NCBI GenBank assembly: GCA_029238255.1
Contig: JAQWGK010000049.1
Span: forward strand, 1-36,182
Origin: Porticoccaceae bacterium
GTDB lineage: Bacteria > Pseudomonadota > Gammaproteobacteria > Pseudomonadales > Porticoccaceae
Reading direction: 5' to 3'
DNA length: 36,182 bases
Part shown: in pieces, positions 8,293 through 18,368 of the stretch
Position numbering within the stretch: the first letter of the stretch is position 1
Layout of the letters: each line of letters opens with the position of its first letter
Translations under genes and position numbers: made by a program
Notes under the pieces: generated by a model
The model's database searches: none
What the model saw: only the letters and a program-made list of their open reading frames with translations
Told to the model about the DNA's origin: nothing

Positions 8293-8814
8293 CTAGGGTA
8301 CGTATTGCAGCACAATGGCATCAGTCGAGAAGTTGCTATCTATCTTTGCCTTCTCAGCAATGGCTCTGCGCTTATCCGCTTTGGGGCCAACATAGACCCG
8401 GTAAAACTTTTTATTATCCAGATCCGCTGCCTTAACAAAGGCTTTAAAGCCACTGTCTCGCAACTGCTGCATTAAATTTTCTGCTTTCTGTTTCTCTTCG
8501 AAACTCCCCGCCTGAAGCACCCAGGCGCGAGGCAGGTCATTTTCATCGAGACCGTAGAATTTTTCGCTGGAGTCATCTGCCGGCTTTGATTCGGCAATAT
8601 TCAACAGACTGTCGGTTTCCCCAAGTCTGGAAGAGTTATCGGGACGCTGCGCCTTGGCAACATCTATAGATTTAATTTCGGGGGCGGCAGGCAATTTGCT
8701 AGTGCGATCGATTTTTAGCGGGTCGGCGAAGTCGAAGATAATCGGCAGGATAATCAAGCCCAGTGCGCCGAGAACCAGTGCGCCAATAATGCGTTGTCTT
8801 AAACCATTACTCAT
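8293..8814 (-). CDS. dedD: DedD-like SPOR-domain cell-division protein
   Basis: This 173-aa membrane-anchored protein probably binds denuded septal peptidoglycan. A short cytoplasmic start (MSNGLRQR) is followed by one membrane helix (about residues 9-28, ending ILPIIFDF), a linker rich in charged and polar residues, and a C-terminal SPOR domain from about residue 94 (RAWVLQAGSFEEKQKAENL ... FYRVYVGP). That layout is the one of E. coli DedD. The position between folC and cvpA matches the conserved folC-dedD-cvpA-purF order. Known DedD proteins localise to the septal ring and help constriction; the role here is inferred from family and position. Confidence 0.9.
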   Translation of the reverse strand: MSNGLRQRIIGALVLGALGLIILPIIFDFADPLKIDRTSKLPAAPEIKSIDVAKAQRPDNSSRLGETDSLLNIAESKPADDSSEKFYGLDENDLPRAWVLQAGSFEEKQKAENLMQQLRDSGFKAFVKAADLDNKKFYRVYVGPKADKRRAIAEKAKIDSNFSTDAIVLQYVP

Positions 8815-8846
8815 TGAACAAACCCATCAACACTTTGTTGTAATTG

Positions 8847-10175
8847 TCATTGCTGTTTTAATTCTTGCTTTAGTATTTCGTTTAACATTAGCACTGCCGA
8901 GACTGTGAAAAACGAACCAAACACCACCACAGTATCATCTGCCGTGGCCTGATCAAGGGCCGTTAAAAATGCCTTTTTCAGTCCTCCATCGACTGCCTCA
9001 TGAAAGGTAGCAGAGAGACCGGCATTGTATAACACTTCACACAGAGTTTGGCCTTTAGTCGCCCTTTCTGTGTCGCTTATTTCAGCAACCTGCCAGTGAT
9101 CGAAAATATTCGCCAGCGGCGCAACAATTCCCTGCCAATCCTTATCCGATAAAACCGAAGCCACTGCTAGATAACGACCGCTAATCGGCGCCAAACTTTT
9201 GGCCAGAGCGATGGCCGCTGCCGGGTTGTGCGCAACATCGACAATGACTTTAATACCGTTAAAATCCAGTTGCTGCTGGCGGCCGGGCAGGCTCAAGCCG
9301 TCCATAGCGGCGGCGACATCGCCGGCAGACAGATCAAAGCCGGCACTGAGCAGAGCCTGTATAGCCAGTGTTTTATTGATCGGCAGTAATCCCGAAACCG
9401 GCAAGCCTTCAAATTGACGGGGCTGTCCGTCCTTCGAAAGCAGGGTTGCAGTGAACTGATCATCCTGAATAGCTATAGAGAAGTCGACATCAATCCTCAG
9501 TGCACTGGCACCAGTGTCAGCAATCATCTGCTCAAAGCCCAGCGGACTATCCCCTTCGCCAATTAGCAGCGGTCTTTCGGGGCGAGCAATACCGAGCTTC
9601 TCAACTGCAATCAACTCTCTGGTATCACCCAGCCAGGCCTGATGATCAAGGGCGATACTGGTGACTACGGAAACATCTGCATCAATAATATTAATCGCAT
9701 CAAGGCGACCGCCGAGGCCGACTTCCAGCAAAACAATATCGAGGTCGGCACTAGCAAAAACCAATAGCGCGGCAAGAGTGCCGAATTCAAAATAGGTTAG
9801 AGAGACCGGTGCCGATAAGGCGGTTTGGCGAGCGACTTCAATTTCTTCAAAAGCAGCGACAATCAACCCATCCGCAACCGGCTGACCCTGAACAGAGATG
9901 CGTTCGTTGTAATCAATAAAATGGGGAGAGGTAGTTGCGCCAACCCGGTAGCCCTGCTGCAGCATGATGGCCTGCATACTGGCAATGGTTGAACCTTTGC
10001 CATTGGTGCCAGCCACGGTAATAACTGTGCCCAACTTGACCGGATTGCCCTGCTGTTGGCGACGAGCCATAAGCTCAGACCAAACCGCGCTGACGCGGTC
10101 TAGTCCTAAGTCAATTTCACTGGGGTGCCGAGCTTCCAGCAGAGCTAACCACTCTGCTAGGCAGCGATCAGGCAT
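8847..10175 (-). CDS. folC: Bifunctional folylpolyglutamate synthase / dihydrofolate synthase
   Basis: FolC adds glutamate to dihydropteroate and then extends the polyglutamate tail of folates, using ATP. The protein is 442 aa from the start chosen here. The P-loop GTNGKGST is at residues 56-63, followed by [15 protein letters not shown] (folate-binding region). Further Mur-ligase-family motifs include [26 protein letters not shown] and [13 protein letters not shown] longer frame begins at 10250, but the extra residues do not look like FolC. The ATG at 10175 starts the natural protein ([10 protein letters not shown]) and overlaps the accD end by 8 bases, a coupling arrangement. Confidence 0.95.
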   Translation of the reverse strand: MPDRCLAEWLALLEARHPSEIDLGLDRVSAVWSELMARRQQQGNPVKLGTVITVAGTNGKGSTIASMQAIMLQQGYRVGATTSPHFIDYNERISVQGQPVADGLIVAAFEEIEVARQTALSAPVSLTYFEFGTLAALLVFASADLDIVLLEVGLGGRLDAINIIDADVSVVTSIALDHQAWLGDTRELIAVEKLGIARPERPLLIGEGDSPLGFEQMIADTGASALRIDVDFSIAIQDDQFTATLLSKDGQPRQFEGLPVSGLLPINKTLAIQALLSAGFDLSAGDVAAAMDGLSLPGRQQQLDFNGIKVIVDVAHNPAAAIALAKSLAPISGRYLAVASVLSDKDWQGIVAPLANIFDHWQVAEISDTERATKGQTLCEVLYNAGLSATFHEAVDGGLKKAFLTALDQATADDTVVVFGSFFTVSAVLMLNEILKQELKQQ

Positions 10176-10983
10176 CGGCGGGTTCTGGCAGATGGGTAAA
10201 TTTGGAGAGAATACTGGCCAGACGATCACGCATTTCATGACGCGCAACAATCATATCGATCTGACCCTTATCGAGCAGGAACTCACTGCGCTGAAAGCCC
10301 TTAGGCAATTTCTGGCGGATAGTCTGCTCAATAATATTGGGGCCGGCAAAACCAGCACGAGCACCGGGCTCGGCGACATTTAAATCACCCAGCATGGCCA
10401 GACTGGCGGATACACCACCGTAAACTGGATCGGTCATGACTGACACATAGGGAACGCCAGACGCTTTAAGACGCTCGAGGATTGCACTGGTTTTAGCCAT
10501 CTGAATCAGCGAGATAAGCGCTTCCTGCATACGGGCACCACCAGTGGCAGAAAAACAGATCAGCGGCTTGTTTTCCGCCAGTGCCAACTTGGCAGCGCGA
10601 GTGAACTTCTCACCTACCGCATAACCCATAGAGCCACCGTGGAAGGCAAACTCAAAGGCCACGGCAACAACAGGAATACCTTTAACAGTGCCACTCATAG
10701 CCACCAGAGCGTCTTTCTCACCGGTTTTCTTCTGGGCATCAGAGAGACGATCTTTGTATTTTTTAACATCGCGGAATTTAAGTCTGTCGATAGCCACCAC
10801 TTCTTCGGCGACTTCGGTGCGACCACCGTCGTCAAGGAAGATATCCAGACGGCGGCGAGCGCCAATACGCATATGATGTTCACATTTAGGGCACTTTTTC
10901 CAAAGCCCCTCAGGTACAGCATTTGAACGTTCAGTGTTTTCCGCCGCTGGTCCAGCGGGTCGAATGCGTTTCAACCAATTCAT
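10168..10983 (-). CDS. accD: Acetyl-CoA carboxylase carboxyltransferase beta subunit with shortened zinc ribbon
   Basis: AccD pairs with AccA to transfer the carboxyl group from carboxybiotin to acetyl-CoA and make malonyl-CoA for fatty-acid synthesis. The carboxyltransferase core looks intact: [43 protein letters not shown] and [11 protein letters not shown]. The N-terminus is odd. The family carries a four-cysteine zinc ribbon, two Cys-x2-Cys pairs about 15 residues apart. Here PEGLWKKC runs directly into PKCEHHMR, so only C31 and C34 remain and about 19 residues (57 bases) are absent. The protein is 271 aa, against 304 in E. coli; part of the difference is a shorter C-terminus. The frame is kept. 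Either this is a real in-frame deletion or an assembly collapse between two similar CPKC codon runs. Confidence 0.93.
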   Translation of the reverse strand: MNWLKRIRPAGPAAENTERSNAVPEGLWKKCPKCEHHMRIGARRRLDIFLDDGGRTEVAEEVVAIDRLKFRDVKKYKDRLSDAQKKTGEKDALVAMSGTVKGIPVVAVAFEFAFHGGSMGYAVGEKFTRAAKLALAENKPLICFSATGGARMQEALISLIQMAKTSAILERLKASGVPYVSVMTDPVYGGVSASLAMLGDLNVAEPGARAGFAGPNIIEQTIRQKLPKGFQRSEFLLDKGQIDMIVARHEMRDRLASILSKFTHLPEPADA

Positions 10984-11136
10984 TTATTACCCTTTCGCCA
11001 TCTCAATGAAATATTTATCACCTATGCTGTCGCTAATATTTGCATAATAATTTAGCCAGCTAGTTTAAGGCGCGCAGTTTAACACGACAGCGAGCCAGTT
11101 AAACACCGAGATAATAAACACAGTGTAAAATTATTT

Positions 11137-11763
11137 TTAGCCGTTGCTTACAGCCTTGGCATTATTAATAAAAGCACGCATTTTCTGTTCATCCTTAATA
11201 CCCGCAGAGCTCTCCACTCCACCACTGACATCAACCATATCCGGTCGCGCCGTCTCAACCGCCTCAGCGACATTGAGCGGATTTAAACCGCCGGCAAGAA
11301 TCAAGTGGAAGTCGCGTTCAGTGGGCAGGCGCTGCCAGTCAAACTGCTCACCGGTGCCACCGTACTGATTGGGGTTCCAGGCATCAAAGAGCAGGCCATA
11401 GGCATTGAAATAGGCTCTGGCTTCAGCGGCAATATTAAGATCGTCATGCATTCGCAGGGCGCGAATAAACGGGTAGTCAAATTGCTGACAAAAATCCGCC
11501 GTCTCATCACCGTGAAACTGCAGCAAATCCGGCTTAACCTCATTGATCACCTGCTTGACGAATTCCTTATCTGCATTGACTAGCAGCACTACACAGAGAG
11601 TGTCTGTAGCAATAGCACTGCGAATCTCGATCGCCTGCTGCATATCCACATAGCGAGAGCTTTTTGAGTACATCACCAGACCCAGCGCATCGACACCAGC
11701 CTGCTGTGCAGCCAGAGCATCTTGAACTCGGGTTATACCGCAAATTTTCACCTGTACTGACAT
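11137..11763 (-). CDS. trpF: Phosphoribosylanthranilate isomerase
   Basis: TrpF catalyses the third step of tryptophan synthesis, the Amadori rearrangement of N-phosphoribosylanthranilate. It is 208 aa, a normal monofunctional length. The catalytic cysteine is in VKICGITR (C8) and the general acid aspartate in LLFDAW (D127), followed by the phosphate-binding YGGTGEQFDW and LAGGLNPLNV. The loop GLVMYSKSSRYVD departs slightly from the more common PKSPR form, but the arginine is kept. It lies between truA and accD, the Pseudomonas order; trpB and trpA are not adjacent, so it is a separated trp gene. Confidence 0.95.
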   Translation of the reverse strand: MSVQVKICGITRVQDALAAQQAGVDALGLVMYSKSSRYVDMQQAIEIRSAIATDTLCVVLLVNADKEFVKQVINEVKPDLLQFHGDETADFCQQFDYPFIRALRMHDDLNIAAEARAYFNAYGLLFDAWNPNQYGGTGEQFDWQRLPTERDFHLILAGGLNPLNVAEAVETARPDMVDVSGGVESSAGIKDEQKMRAFINNAKAVSNG

Positions 11764-11858
11764 TGCTTTACCTTAAATTAACCTAAGTATTTACATCATA
11801 TTAATAATGTAACCTATTGTTTAATAACAATATAAAATTCTTTAAATATCTAAATTTA

Positions 11859-12722
11859 TTATAGACTACCGGGCAGAAATAAGGGCCCCCGAGGCAGTTC
11901 GGGAATCCCAAAACTCTGCGGATAGTCCACATCAACCAGATAGAGACCATTGGGCGATGCGGTAGCAGCGCTTTTACAGCGGTCTTTTCCGGCGATTAGC
12001 TGAGCAATCCAATCGGGCTGCTGACGACCAAAACCAATCTCCATCAGCGAGCCGACCATATTGCGCACCATATGCAATACAAAGGCATTGGCCGACACTT
12101 CAAATACCATCAGCTGCCCTACTCTCACTACTTTCGCGCTAGTGATATTGCGAAACGGTGAATTGGACTGACAACCGGCACCGCGAAAGGCCGAAAAATC
12201 CTGCTCACCCAGCAGATACTGACAGGCTTCTTGCATAGGCTCAATGGTCAGCGGATAGCGAACCCAGGTAACACCCTGAGAGAGCACTGCCGGCCGAGCA
12301 TCAGAGGCATACATTGCATATCTGTATGTACGGGAGGTAGCGCTAAAACGAGCATGAAAGCTTTCAGGCACCTGCTCTGCCCAGCGCAGTGAAATACTGT
12401 CGGGCAGTCGACTATTCGCCCCTTTAAGCCAGTTGCGTCCGCTGCGCTGGGCACTGGTATCAAAGTGGATAACCTGATGACTGGCGTGCACTGCAGTATC
12501 TGTGCGCCCGGCACAGCTTACTACCAGCTCTTCATTGGCAACCGAGCTCAGGGCACGCTCCAACTCCTGCTGCACCGAAGGACTGTGCTTTTGTTTTTGA
12601 AAGCCACAAAAAGCACTGCCGTCGTAGGAAACGACGGCAGCATAGCGTTTGATTCCGGCGGGAAGGCTCTGGCCTTCGGGAATCTTGCAATTTGGGCTGT
12701 AAACCCAATCCAATTCAGACAT
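11859..12722 (-). CDS. truA: tRNA pseudouridine(38-40) synthase
   Basis: TruA converts uridines 38-40 of the tRNA anticodon arm to pseudouridine. The protein is 287 aa. The catalytic aspartate lies in AGRTDTAVHASHQVIHFDT (D75); most relatives have AGVHA or TGVHA here, so the alanine after the threonine is a mild departure close to the active site. Other family segments are VSYDGSAFCGFQ, ARFSATSRTYRY, DFSAFRGAGCQS and FVLHMVRNMVGSL. An extra 24 or so residues precede the conserved start of the domain. It follows fimV in the same direction, 80 bases away. Confidence 0.94.
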   Translation of the reverse strand: MSELDWVYSPNCKIPEGQSLPAGIKRYAAVVSYDGSAFCGFQKQKHSPSVQQELERALSSVANEELVVSCAGRTDTAVHASHQVIHFDTSAQRSGRNWLKGANSRLPDSISLRWAEQVPESFHARFSATSRTYRYAMYASDARPAVLSQGVTWVRYPLTIEPMQEACQYLLGEQDFSAFRGAGCQSNSPFRNITSAKVVRVGQLMVFEVSANAFVLHMVRNMVGSLMEIGFGRQQPDWIAQLIAGKDRCKSAATASPNGLYLVDVDYPQSFGIPELPRGPLFLPGSL

Positions 12723-12755
12723 AGGTGAAATTATACATAATCAAAGAGTGATAAG

Positions 12756-12781
12756 CCTGCCCAGCGATTAATTTGGGCAGG
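12756..12781 (-). terminator. Hairpin downstream of fimV
   Basis: CCTGCCCA (12756-12763) and TGGGCAGG (12774-12781) form a perfect 8-bp stem with a 10-base loop in the fimV-truA gap. The bases after the stem are not a strong T-run on either strand, so termination would be partial at best. Confidence 0.35.
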
Positions 12782-12802
12782 GTTTCAGCAGGTGCTAATT
12801 AA

Positions 12803-15145
12803 CTATACTGTCTCCAGCAGTGAGCGGGCCTTGGCCTGCCCTTCTTCGTTCGACTCTTCAATCAGCTCTTCAAGAATCTCTTTAGCGCCCTCTGGGTCAC
12901 CCATCTCAAGATAGGTTTTTGCCAGATCAAGCTTTACCTCAACCGCATCCTGCTCATCGACATCATCGAACTCGGCAAACTCATCCATAATATCGTCAGA
13001 ACCCGCATCCTCAGCAAGCTCTTCGACTCCAGGCAAATCAACCTCAGCGGTTTCGGGCTCAACTTGCGGCTCAACTTGCGGCTCATCTGCAGGCTCAATA
13101 TCAAAATCATCCGCCGTTAAATTCTCCAGATCCAGATCTTCCATCTCGGAACCTTCAAACTCAACATCCTCTAAATCCATATCATCCAGCTTCAGGTCAG
13201 ACAGGTCGACACTGCCCAAACCCAGATCTTCAAAATCTGTACTCTGGAAATCCAGTCCTTCAAGCTCACTAGCCACTGTGTCTTCGGCAATAGTAGCCAC
13301 TTCTTCAGACTCAACATCCGGCCCCACAATAATCGCCGCCATCTCAATAGCCGCTTCATCGCCAGTGGTTTGAATCTCTTCAAACAATACCCGCAGTTCA
13401 TCTTTGCGGTTTTCGCGGAACAACACTTCCATCAACTTTAAGCGTGAAGCCGCATCAGCCGGGTCTTGAGCCCGTGCCTCTTCAAGCACCTCAATAGCCT
13501 CAGCGGTCTTGCCCAGCGACAGATAGACATCAGCCTCGGCAACCGCCTCCACCATCATGTCAAATACGTCAGCGTTATCCGACTCTTCACCATTATCAAA
13601 GATATCTTCATCGGACTCGTCAAATAGATTGTCGTCCGGATCTAGCTCGAGATCATCGAGGGCATCTAATTCATGCTGATTGGCAGCACTCTGAGTAGAT
13701 GATTGTTCGTCGTACTCTTCATAGCCTGCAGCCATCGTCAGATCATCGCTAAGGGCTTTGGACTCCTGCTCTCTGGATGACTTGCGAACCAGAAGTACCA
13801 CTAGAAATAAAACAATAGCAATCAGCACTAGCCAGAAATAGGACGGCACCGCCGCCAATTGCTGAGCCAGGCTTTGGTTTTCACTGGCCGGCGCCGCCGC
13901 AGAGGCTTGAACTGGAGCTGCTGCTTCAGTATCTGCTTGAGAAGCCGTGTTCTCCGCCTGATTAAGCAACGCCGCCATAGTCGCAACCTGAGCTTCTAAA
14001 AGGGCTAGACGCTCACGCAGTTCAATATTTTCCTGCAGCGCCTTATTAACCTCATCATTGGCCACAGCCAACTCTTCAGATAACTGGCTTACCTGACCGG
14101 CCTGACCGACAGCCTGATAATCAGCTGAATTACCGGCCTCTGGTGCAGCGGTCTGTTGATCTTCAGCAGGGATCTCAGAATCCGACTCAGGATCAAATGC
14201 AGAAGCCAACTCAAGCCGCCCATCAGAAATCAGCGGCTGTTCTTGCTGATTAGAAAATTGATTATCGCCCGCTGCTTCCGCGGCCTGCTCAAGAGCCAGC
14301 TCTAGTTCATCGGAAGCAATAGAAGGATTTTTAAGACCGATCTGAGCAGCAACTGTATCGCCGGCCTCAAGACTAATCTCATCAAAGGAAGGCAGACGCA
14401 AAACAGAGCCGGCCTTTATACGATTGGCATCGCCCTCGACAAAAGCGTCCGAGTTATGGCGATAGAGAGAATCCATAGTTTGCAGAATAGTGGTGTCTCG
14501 GGGACGCAGACGTTTAGCCACATTCCACAGAGTGTCACCGACAATAACCTGATGCTGCTCACCAGATAGCGGCTCGCGAAGGGGCGCTATTCCAGGCTGA
14601 TAGTTTGAGCTAGCTGCCGACTGAAGTGCCGACTGAGGTGCTGACTCAGAACCGGTAACACCAGACTCAGTTACCGCAGGAGCCACTTCCAGTGCCTGCT
14701 GACCCTGAGCATAGATAGGAAGATCTAACAGCAGAGTGTACTCTCGCATAACCCGTCCGGCGGGCCACTGCAATTGGATTAGGAAATTTAGATAGGGTTC
14801 GACAACCGGTTGCTCTGTGGCAATCTTGATAATATGCAGATCAGCACTGTTTCTATAGATCGAGAATTGCATCTGGCTAAGGAAAAACTCACGACTGATA
14901 CCCGCGCGCTCAAAGGCCTCAGCTGATGCCAGCGAAACCAGCAACTGCCCGTCTTCCAGATCCTCAGAGCTAAGCACGACAATCTCAGCATCGAGGGGCT
15001 CATTGAGCGAAGAGTTAAGCTTTATCTCACCCAGACCCAGTGCCACAACCGCTGGCGCTGCAAATAGCAGGCAAGCCATAAATGCCGCCCTGAATCCCAA
15101 CCTAACTTTCCCTGCAGTGCCCATCGACCAACTCCGAATTGTCAT
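12803..15145 (-). CDS. fimV: FimV/HubP-type polar landmark protein
   Basis: FimV/HubP proteins organise the cell pole, including type IV pili and chemotaxis in species studied. This one is 780 aa from an ATG at 15145, chosen because AGGA lies about 8 bases before it; the frame is open further upstream to 15232. A signal peptide covers about residues 1-35 (AAFMACLLFAAPAVVA). The FimV N-terminal domain follows (LGEIKLNSSLNEPLDAEI). Then come a LysM peptidoglycan-binding domain near residues 195-251 (GDTLWNVAKRLRP), a coiled-coil stretch, one membrane helix near 434-453, a long acidic cytoplasmic region and a terminal TPR motif (LDLAKTYLEMGDPEGAKEIL). A small in-frame repeat gives EPQVEPQVEP. 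Its place between asd and truA matches Pseudomonas. Confidence 0.93.
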   Translation of the reverse strand: MTIRSWSMGTAGKVRLGFRAAFMACLLFAAPAVVALGLGEIKLNSSLNEPLDAEIVVLSSEDLEDGQLLVSLASAEAFERAGISREFFLSQMQFSIYRNSADLHIIKIATEQPVVEPYLNFLIQLQWPAGRVMREYTLLLDLPIYAQGQQALEVAPAVTESGVTGSESAPQSALQSAASSNYQPGIAPLREPLSGEQHQVIVGDTLWNVAKRLRPRDTTILQTMDSLYRHNSDAFVEGDANRIKAGSVLRLPSFDEISLEAGDTVAAQIGLKNPSIASDELELALEQAAEAAGDNQFSNQQEQPLISDGRLELASAFDPESDSEIPAEDQQTAAPEAGNSADYQAVGQAGQVSQLSEELAVANDEVNKALQENIELRERLALLEAQVATMAALLNQAENTASQADTEAAAPVQASAAAPASENQSLAQQLAAVPSYFWLVLIAIVLFLVVLLVRKSSREQESKALSDDLTMAAGYEEYDEQSSTQSAANQHELDALDDLELDPDDNLFDESDEDIFDNGEESDNADVFDMMVEAVAEADVYLSLGKTAEAIEVLEEARAQDPADAASRLKLMEVLFRENRKDELRVLFEEIQTTGDEAAIEMAAIIVGPDVESEEVATIAEDTVASELEGLDFQSTDFEDLGLGSVDLSDLKLDDMDLEDVEFEGSEMEDLDLENLTADDFDIEPADEPQVEPQVEPETAEVDLPGVEELAEDAGSDDIMDEFAEFDDVDEQDAVEVKLDLAKTYLEMGDPEGAKEILEELIEESNEEGQAKARSLLETV

Positions 15146-15276
15146 GACAAATTTCCTATTTAAAGACTCTTGAATCAGTGGCTTACAATAAATGTTTACA
15201 GTCAAACCTGCAATATCAGCAAACCTAATCAATCTTTAAGTTTTAGCACAATATTGCAGGGCTTTATCAAAAGCAT

Positions 15277-16389
15277 TTAGTCCTCAATAACAATCCGCAA
15301 CATACGACGAAGCGGCTCCGCTGCGCCCCACAACAACTGGTCGCCCACGGTAAAGGCTGAAAGGTACTGCTCGCCCATATTCATCTTGCGCAAACGACCC
15401 ACAGGCACATCCAAACCACCGGTCACTGCAGCCGGAGTCAGGTGCTTAACCGAAGACTCTTTATCATTGGCAATAACCTTGGCCCACTGATTGGATTCAG
15501 CCAGCATCGACTCAATCTCATCCATAGGGACATCTTCAGTCAACTTAATCGTCAACGCCTGACTGTGGCAACGCATAGAACCAATACGCACACAGAGACC
15601 ATCGAGAGGAATAGGATTGCCTTCACGGTTAAGAATCTTGTTAGTCTCCGCCTGATTCTTCCACTCTTCACGGCTCTGACCGTTCTCAAGCTGGGAATCA
15701 ATATAGGGCAGCAAGCTACCGGCTAGAGGATAACCCCAGTTGTCCACCGGAAAACTATCGCTGCGCAAAGTGTCAGTCACCTGACGATCAATATCCAAAA
15801 TCGCCGAACCTGGGTTAGCCAGCGCATCCGCAACCGACCCTTTAATCACACCCATCTGGTTAATCAGCTCACGCATATTCTGCGCACCGGCACCAGAAGC
15901 CGCCTGATAAGTCATCGACGAAGCCCACTCCACCAGATTGGCATTAAACAGCCCACCGAGAGACATCAGCATCAGACTGACAGTGCAGTTACCGCCGATA
16001 TAGTCTTTCACGCCATTGGCCAGACCATCCTTAACCACATTCATATTGACTGGATCGAGAACAATAATAGAACTGTCTTCCATACGCAGCGCCGAAGCCG
16101 CATCAATCCAATAGCCATCCCAGCCGGCACTGCGCAGCTGTGGGTAAACCTTCTTGGTGTAGTCGCCGCCCTGACAGGTAACAATAATATCCATCTGCGC
16201 CAGCGCATCTATATCGAAAGCACTCTGCAATAGCGGAGTCTCCACCCCCACATCCGGAGCCGCTTGACCGGCCTGAGAAGTAGTGAAGAATATTGGCTCG
16301 ATATCGGCAAAATCGTTCTCTTCACGCATTCTGTCTATCAGCACAGAACCGACCATGCCACGCCAACCTACAAATCCTGTTTTTTTCAT
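15277..16389 (-). CDS. asd: Aspartate-semialdehyde dehydrogenase
   Basis: Asd reduces aspartyl phosphate to aspartate semialdehyde with NADPH, the branch point to lysine, diaminopimelate, threonine and methionine. It is 370 aa, the length of the gammaproteobacterial enzyme. The NADP-binding start reads [14 protein letters not shown], the catalytic cysteine is in GGNCTVSLM (C135), and the catalytic histidine is probably the one in [12 protein letters not shown]. The C-terminus [20 protein letters not shown] is characteristic. It is separated from leuB by 252 bases of repeats and hairpins, and from fimV by 131 bases, so it probably has its own promoter in the AT-rich stretch 16390-16440. Confidence 0.96.
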   Translation of the reverse strand: MKKTGFVGWRGMVGSVLIDRMREENDFADIEPIFFTTSQAGQAAPDVGVETPLLQSAFDIDALAQMDIIVTCQGGDYTKKVYPQLRSAGWDGYWIDAASALRMEDSSIIVLDPVNMNVVKDGLANGVKDYIGGNCTVSLMLMSLGGLFNANLVEWASSMTYQAASGAGAQNMRELINQMGVIKGSVADALANPGSAILDIDRQVTDTLRSDSFPVDNWGYPLAGSLLPYIDSQLENGQSREEWKNQAETNKILNREGNPIPLDGLCVRIGSMRCHSQALTIKLTEDVPMDEIESMLAESNQWAKVIANDKESSVKHLTPAAVTGGLDVPVGRLRKMNMGEQYLSAFTVGDQLLWGAAEPLRRMLRIVIED

Positions 16390-16445
16390 TTTTCTAAACT
16401 CTCTTAAATTTAATTAATTCTTAATCATGTCTCTGCCAACTGCTG

Positions 16446-16557
16446 GAGATCCTTCGTCGCTTCGCTCTGTCAGGATGACAAGACAACACTGTCATCCTAA
16501 GCGCCCAACTGTCATCCTGAGCATTAAATTGTCATCCTGAGCGCAGTCGAAGGATCT
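16446..16557. repeat. Cluster of dispersed TCATCCTGAGCG elements between leuB and asd
   Basis: A reverse copy (AGATCCTTCG...CAGGATGACA, 16447-16480) is followed by two truncated forward cores, GTCATCCTAAGCG at 16491 and GTCATCCTGAGC at 16511. A full forward copy, GTCATCCTGAGCGCAGTCGA, starts at 16531 and ends in AGGATCT at 16557. The cluster fills most of the gap and shows that the element exists as a full unit and as 12-base fragments. Confidence 0.8.
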
Positions 16558-16573
16558 ATAAACCCCAACACTC

Positions 16574-16604
16574 GCTGCAATCTTGCAGCGAAGCCATGGC
16601 TTCG
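16574..16604. other. Two abutting perfect hairpins downstream of leuB
   Basis: GCTGCAATCTTGCAGC (16574-16589) is a perfect 7-bp stem with a 2-base loop. It is joined directly to the 16-base palindrome CGAAGCCATGGCTTCG (16589-16604). They lie 38 bases past the leuB stop on the minus strand. No T-run follows, so they may protect the 3' end of the leu message or cause partial termination; a repeat-derived origin is also possible. Confidence 0.4.
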
Positions 16605-16641
16605 CCTCCACACAAATAGCTGCGCCCGCTCACATAACAGC

Positions 16642-17721
16642 TTAAAGCGCCGCAACCACCGCATCACCCATCTCAACCGTACCAACCCGCGTCATACCAT
16701 CCGTATAAATATCCCCAGTCCGCAACCCCTGATCCAGCACATCACTCACCGCCTTCTCAATCGCATCCGCCGCCTCAACCGCATCCAGCGAATAACGCAA
16801 CATCATCGCCACCGACAAAATAGTCGCCAACGGATTAGCCACCCCCTGTCCCGCAATATCCGGCGCGGAACCATGACAGGGCTCATACATACCGCCACCA
16901 TCCTTATCCAGAGAAGCCGAAGGCAACATACCAATAGACCCCGTCAACATCGCCGCCGTATCCGACAGAATGTCACCAAACATATTGCCCGTCACAATCA
17001 CATCAAACTGCTTAGGTGCCATCACCAACTGCATCGCCGCGTTATCCACATACATATGGCTCAGCTCCACCTCAGGGTAATCCGCCGCCAACTCAGTAAT
17101 AATTTCCTTCCAGAGTACGGTCGCCTCCAATACATTGGACTTATCGACAGAACAGAGACGCTTACCGCGCACCATCGCCGCCTCAAAGGCCATACGACCA
17201 ATACGGCGAATCTCAGACTCACTGTACTTATAAGTGTTGTAACCCTCGCGCTCGCCATTCTCCAGCGTGCGAATACCACGCGGCTCACCAAAGTAAATAC
17301 CACCCACCAACTCGCGAACAATCAAGATATCCAAACCAGAGACAAACTCAGGCTTTAAGGAAGAAGCATGCGCCAACTGGGGATACATAATCGCCGGACG
17401 CAGATTACCAAACAGATCCAACTCAGAACGGATAGTTAGCAAGCCCTTCTCCGGACGCAGATGACGTTCAACATCATCCCACTGCGGACCACCCACAGCA
17501 CCGAGCAAAATAGCATCGGAACTGCGCGCCTTATCTAGAGTCTCTTTGGGACAGGGCTCACCCACTGCATCCAGAGCCGCACCACCCAGATGGGCGTAAT
17601 CCAGCTCAATACCCAAACCGAACTTATCACTTACCGTCTCAAGTACCTTTACCGCTTCAGTGACAATTTCCGGACCAATATTGTCCCCGGGTAATACTAA
17701 AACCTTCTTCTTATCTGTCAT
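16642..17721 (-). CDS. leuB: 3-isopropylmalate dehydrogenase
   Basis: LeuB oxidises and decarboxylates 3-isopropylmalate with NAD in leucine synthesis. It is 359 aa, standard length. The start reads [14 protein letters not shown], where most relatives have [23 protein letters not shown] carries the substrate arginines. [24 protein letters not shown] and [11 protein letters not shown] are the metal- and cofactor-binding segments. It overlaps the leuD stop by one base (TAATG), which makes it the last gene of a leuCDB unit. leuA is not in the window. Confidence 0.97.
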   Translation of the reverse strand: MTDKKKVLVLPGDNIGPEIVTEAVKVLETVSDKFGLGIELDYAHLGGAALDAVGEPCPKETLDKARSSDAILLGAVGGPQWDDVERHLRPEKGLLTIRSELDLFGNLRPAIMYPQLAHASSLKPEFVSGLDILIVRELVGGIYFGEPRGIRTLENGEREGYNTYKYSESEIRRIGRMAFEAAMVRGKRLCSVDKSNVLEATVLWKEIITELAADYPEVELSHMYVDNAAMQLVMAPKQFDVIVTGNMFGDILSDTAAMLTGSIGMLPSASLDKDGGGMYEPCHGSAPDIAGQGVANPLATILSVAMMLRYSLDAVEAADAIEKAVSDVLDQGLRTGDIYTDGMTRVGTVEMGDAVVAAL

Positions 17722-18368
17722 TATTTAATCGCTCCAAATACCCAGGGATGCTGTGCCGCACGCTGAGCTTCATACTGTTTAATATCATCTGCGTTTTGCA
17801 GAGTCAGACCAATCTCATCGAGGCCATTTAACAGGCACTCTTTACGGAACTCGTCCAACTCAAAGGAGAACACATGACCAGAATCGGTGGTAACCGTCTG
17901 CGCGGGCAGATCAATAGAAAGCTGATAGCCCTCCTCCGCGTTCATCTCGTTAAAGAGAATATCTACCTGCTCTTCCGTCAATATCACCGGCAACAGACCA
18001 TTCTTAAAACAGTTGTTATAAAAGATATCCGCGTAACTGGGCGCAATCACCGCATTAAAGCCATAGTCTTCCAATGCCCAAGGCGCGTGCTCACGACTGG
18101 AACCACAGCCAAAGTTCTTGCGCGCCAATAGAACTGAAGCCCCTTTATAACGTGGGAAGTTCAAGGGAAAATCCGGATTAACCGGACGGTTAGAACAGTC
18201 CGCACCCGGCTGCCCCTCATCCATATAACGCAACTCATCAAACAGATTGGGCCCAAAGCCACTGCGCTTAATCGACTTAAGAAACTGTTTGGGGATAATC
18301 ATATCCGTATCTACGTTAGCGCGATCCATAGGACCGACCAAACCACGGTGTGCAGTAAATGCTTTCAT
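17721..18368 (-). CDS. leuD: 3-isopropylmalate dehydratase small subunit
   Basis: LeuD pairs with LeuC to isomerise 2-isopropylmalate to 3-isopropylmalate. It is 215 aa. Family motifs are [15 protein letters not shown], the swivel-domain [13 protein letters not shown] (substrate phosphate/carboxylate contacts) and [15 protein letters not shown]. It overlaps leuC and leuB by one base on each side, so the three subunits are translationally coupled and probably made in fixed ratio. Confidence 0.97.
   Translation of the reverse strand: MKAFTAHRGLVGPMDRANVDTDMIIPKQFLKSIKRSGFGPNLFDELRYMDEGQPGADCSNRPVNPDFPLNFPRYKGASVLLARKNFGCGSSREHAPWALEDYGFNAVIAPSYADIFYNNCFKNGLLPVILTEEQVDILFNEMNAEEGYQLSIDLPAQTVTTDSGHVFSFELDEFRKECLLNGLDEIGLTLQNADDIKQYEAQRAAQHPWVFGAIK

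Noticed and set aside
10168-10983. accD as a pseudogene
   Set aside because: The frame stays open and the catalytic core is complete, so I list it as a gene with an unusual N-terminus and treat the deletion as a finding.
12488-12508. TruA active-site defect (TDTAVHA instead of TDAGVHA)
   Set aside because: The catalytic aspartate and arginine are kept; the small side-chain change is probably tolerated and is not evidence of inactivation.
16873-17358. 161-codon plus-strand frame inside leuB
   Set aside because: Antisense to a clear leuB; rich in His, Arg and Thr as expected from the complement of a real gene, with no recognisable domain.
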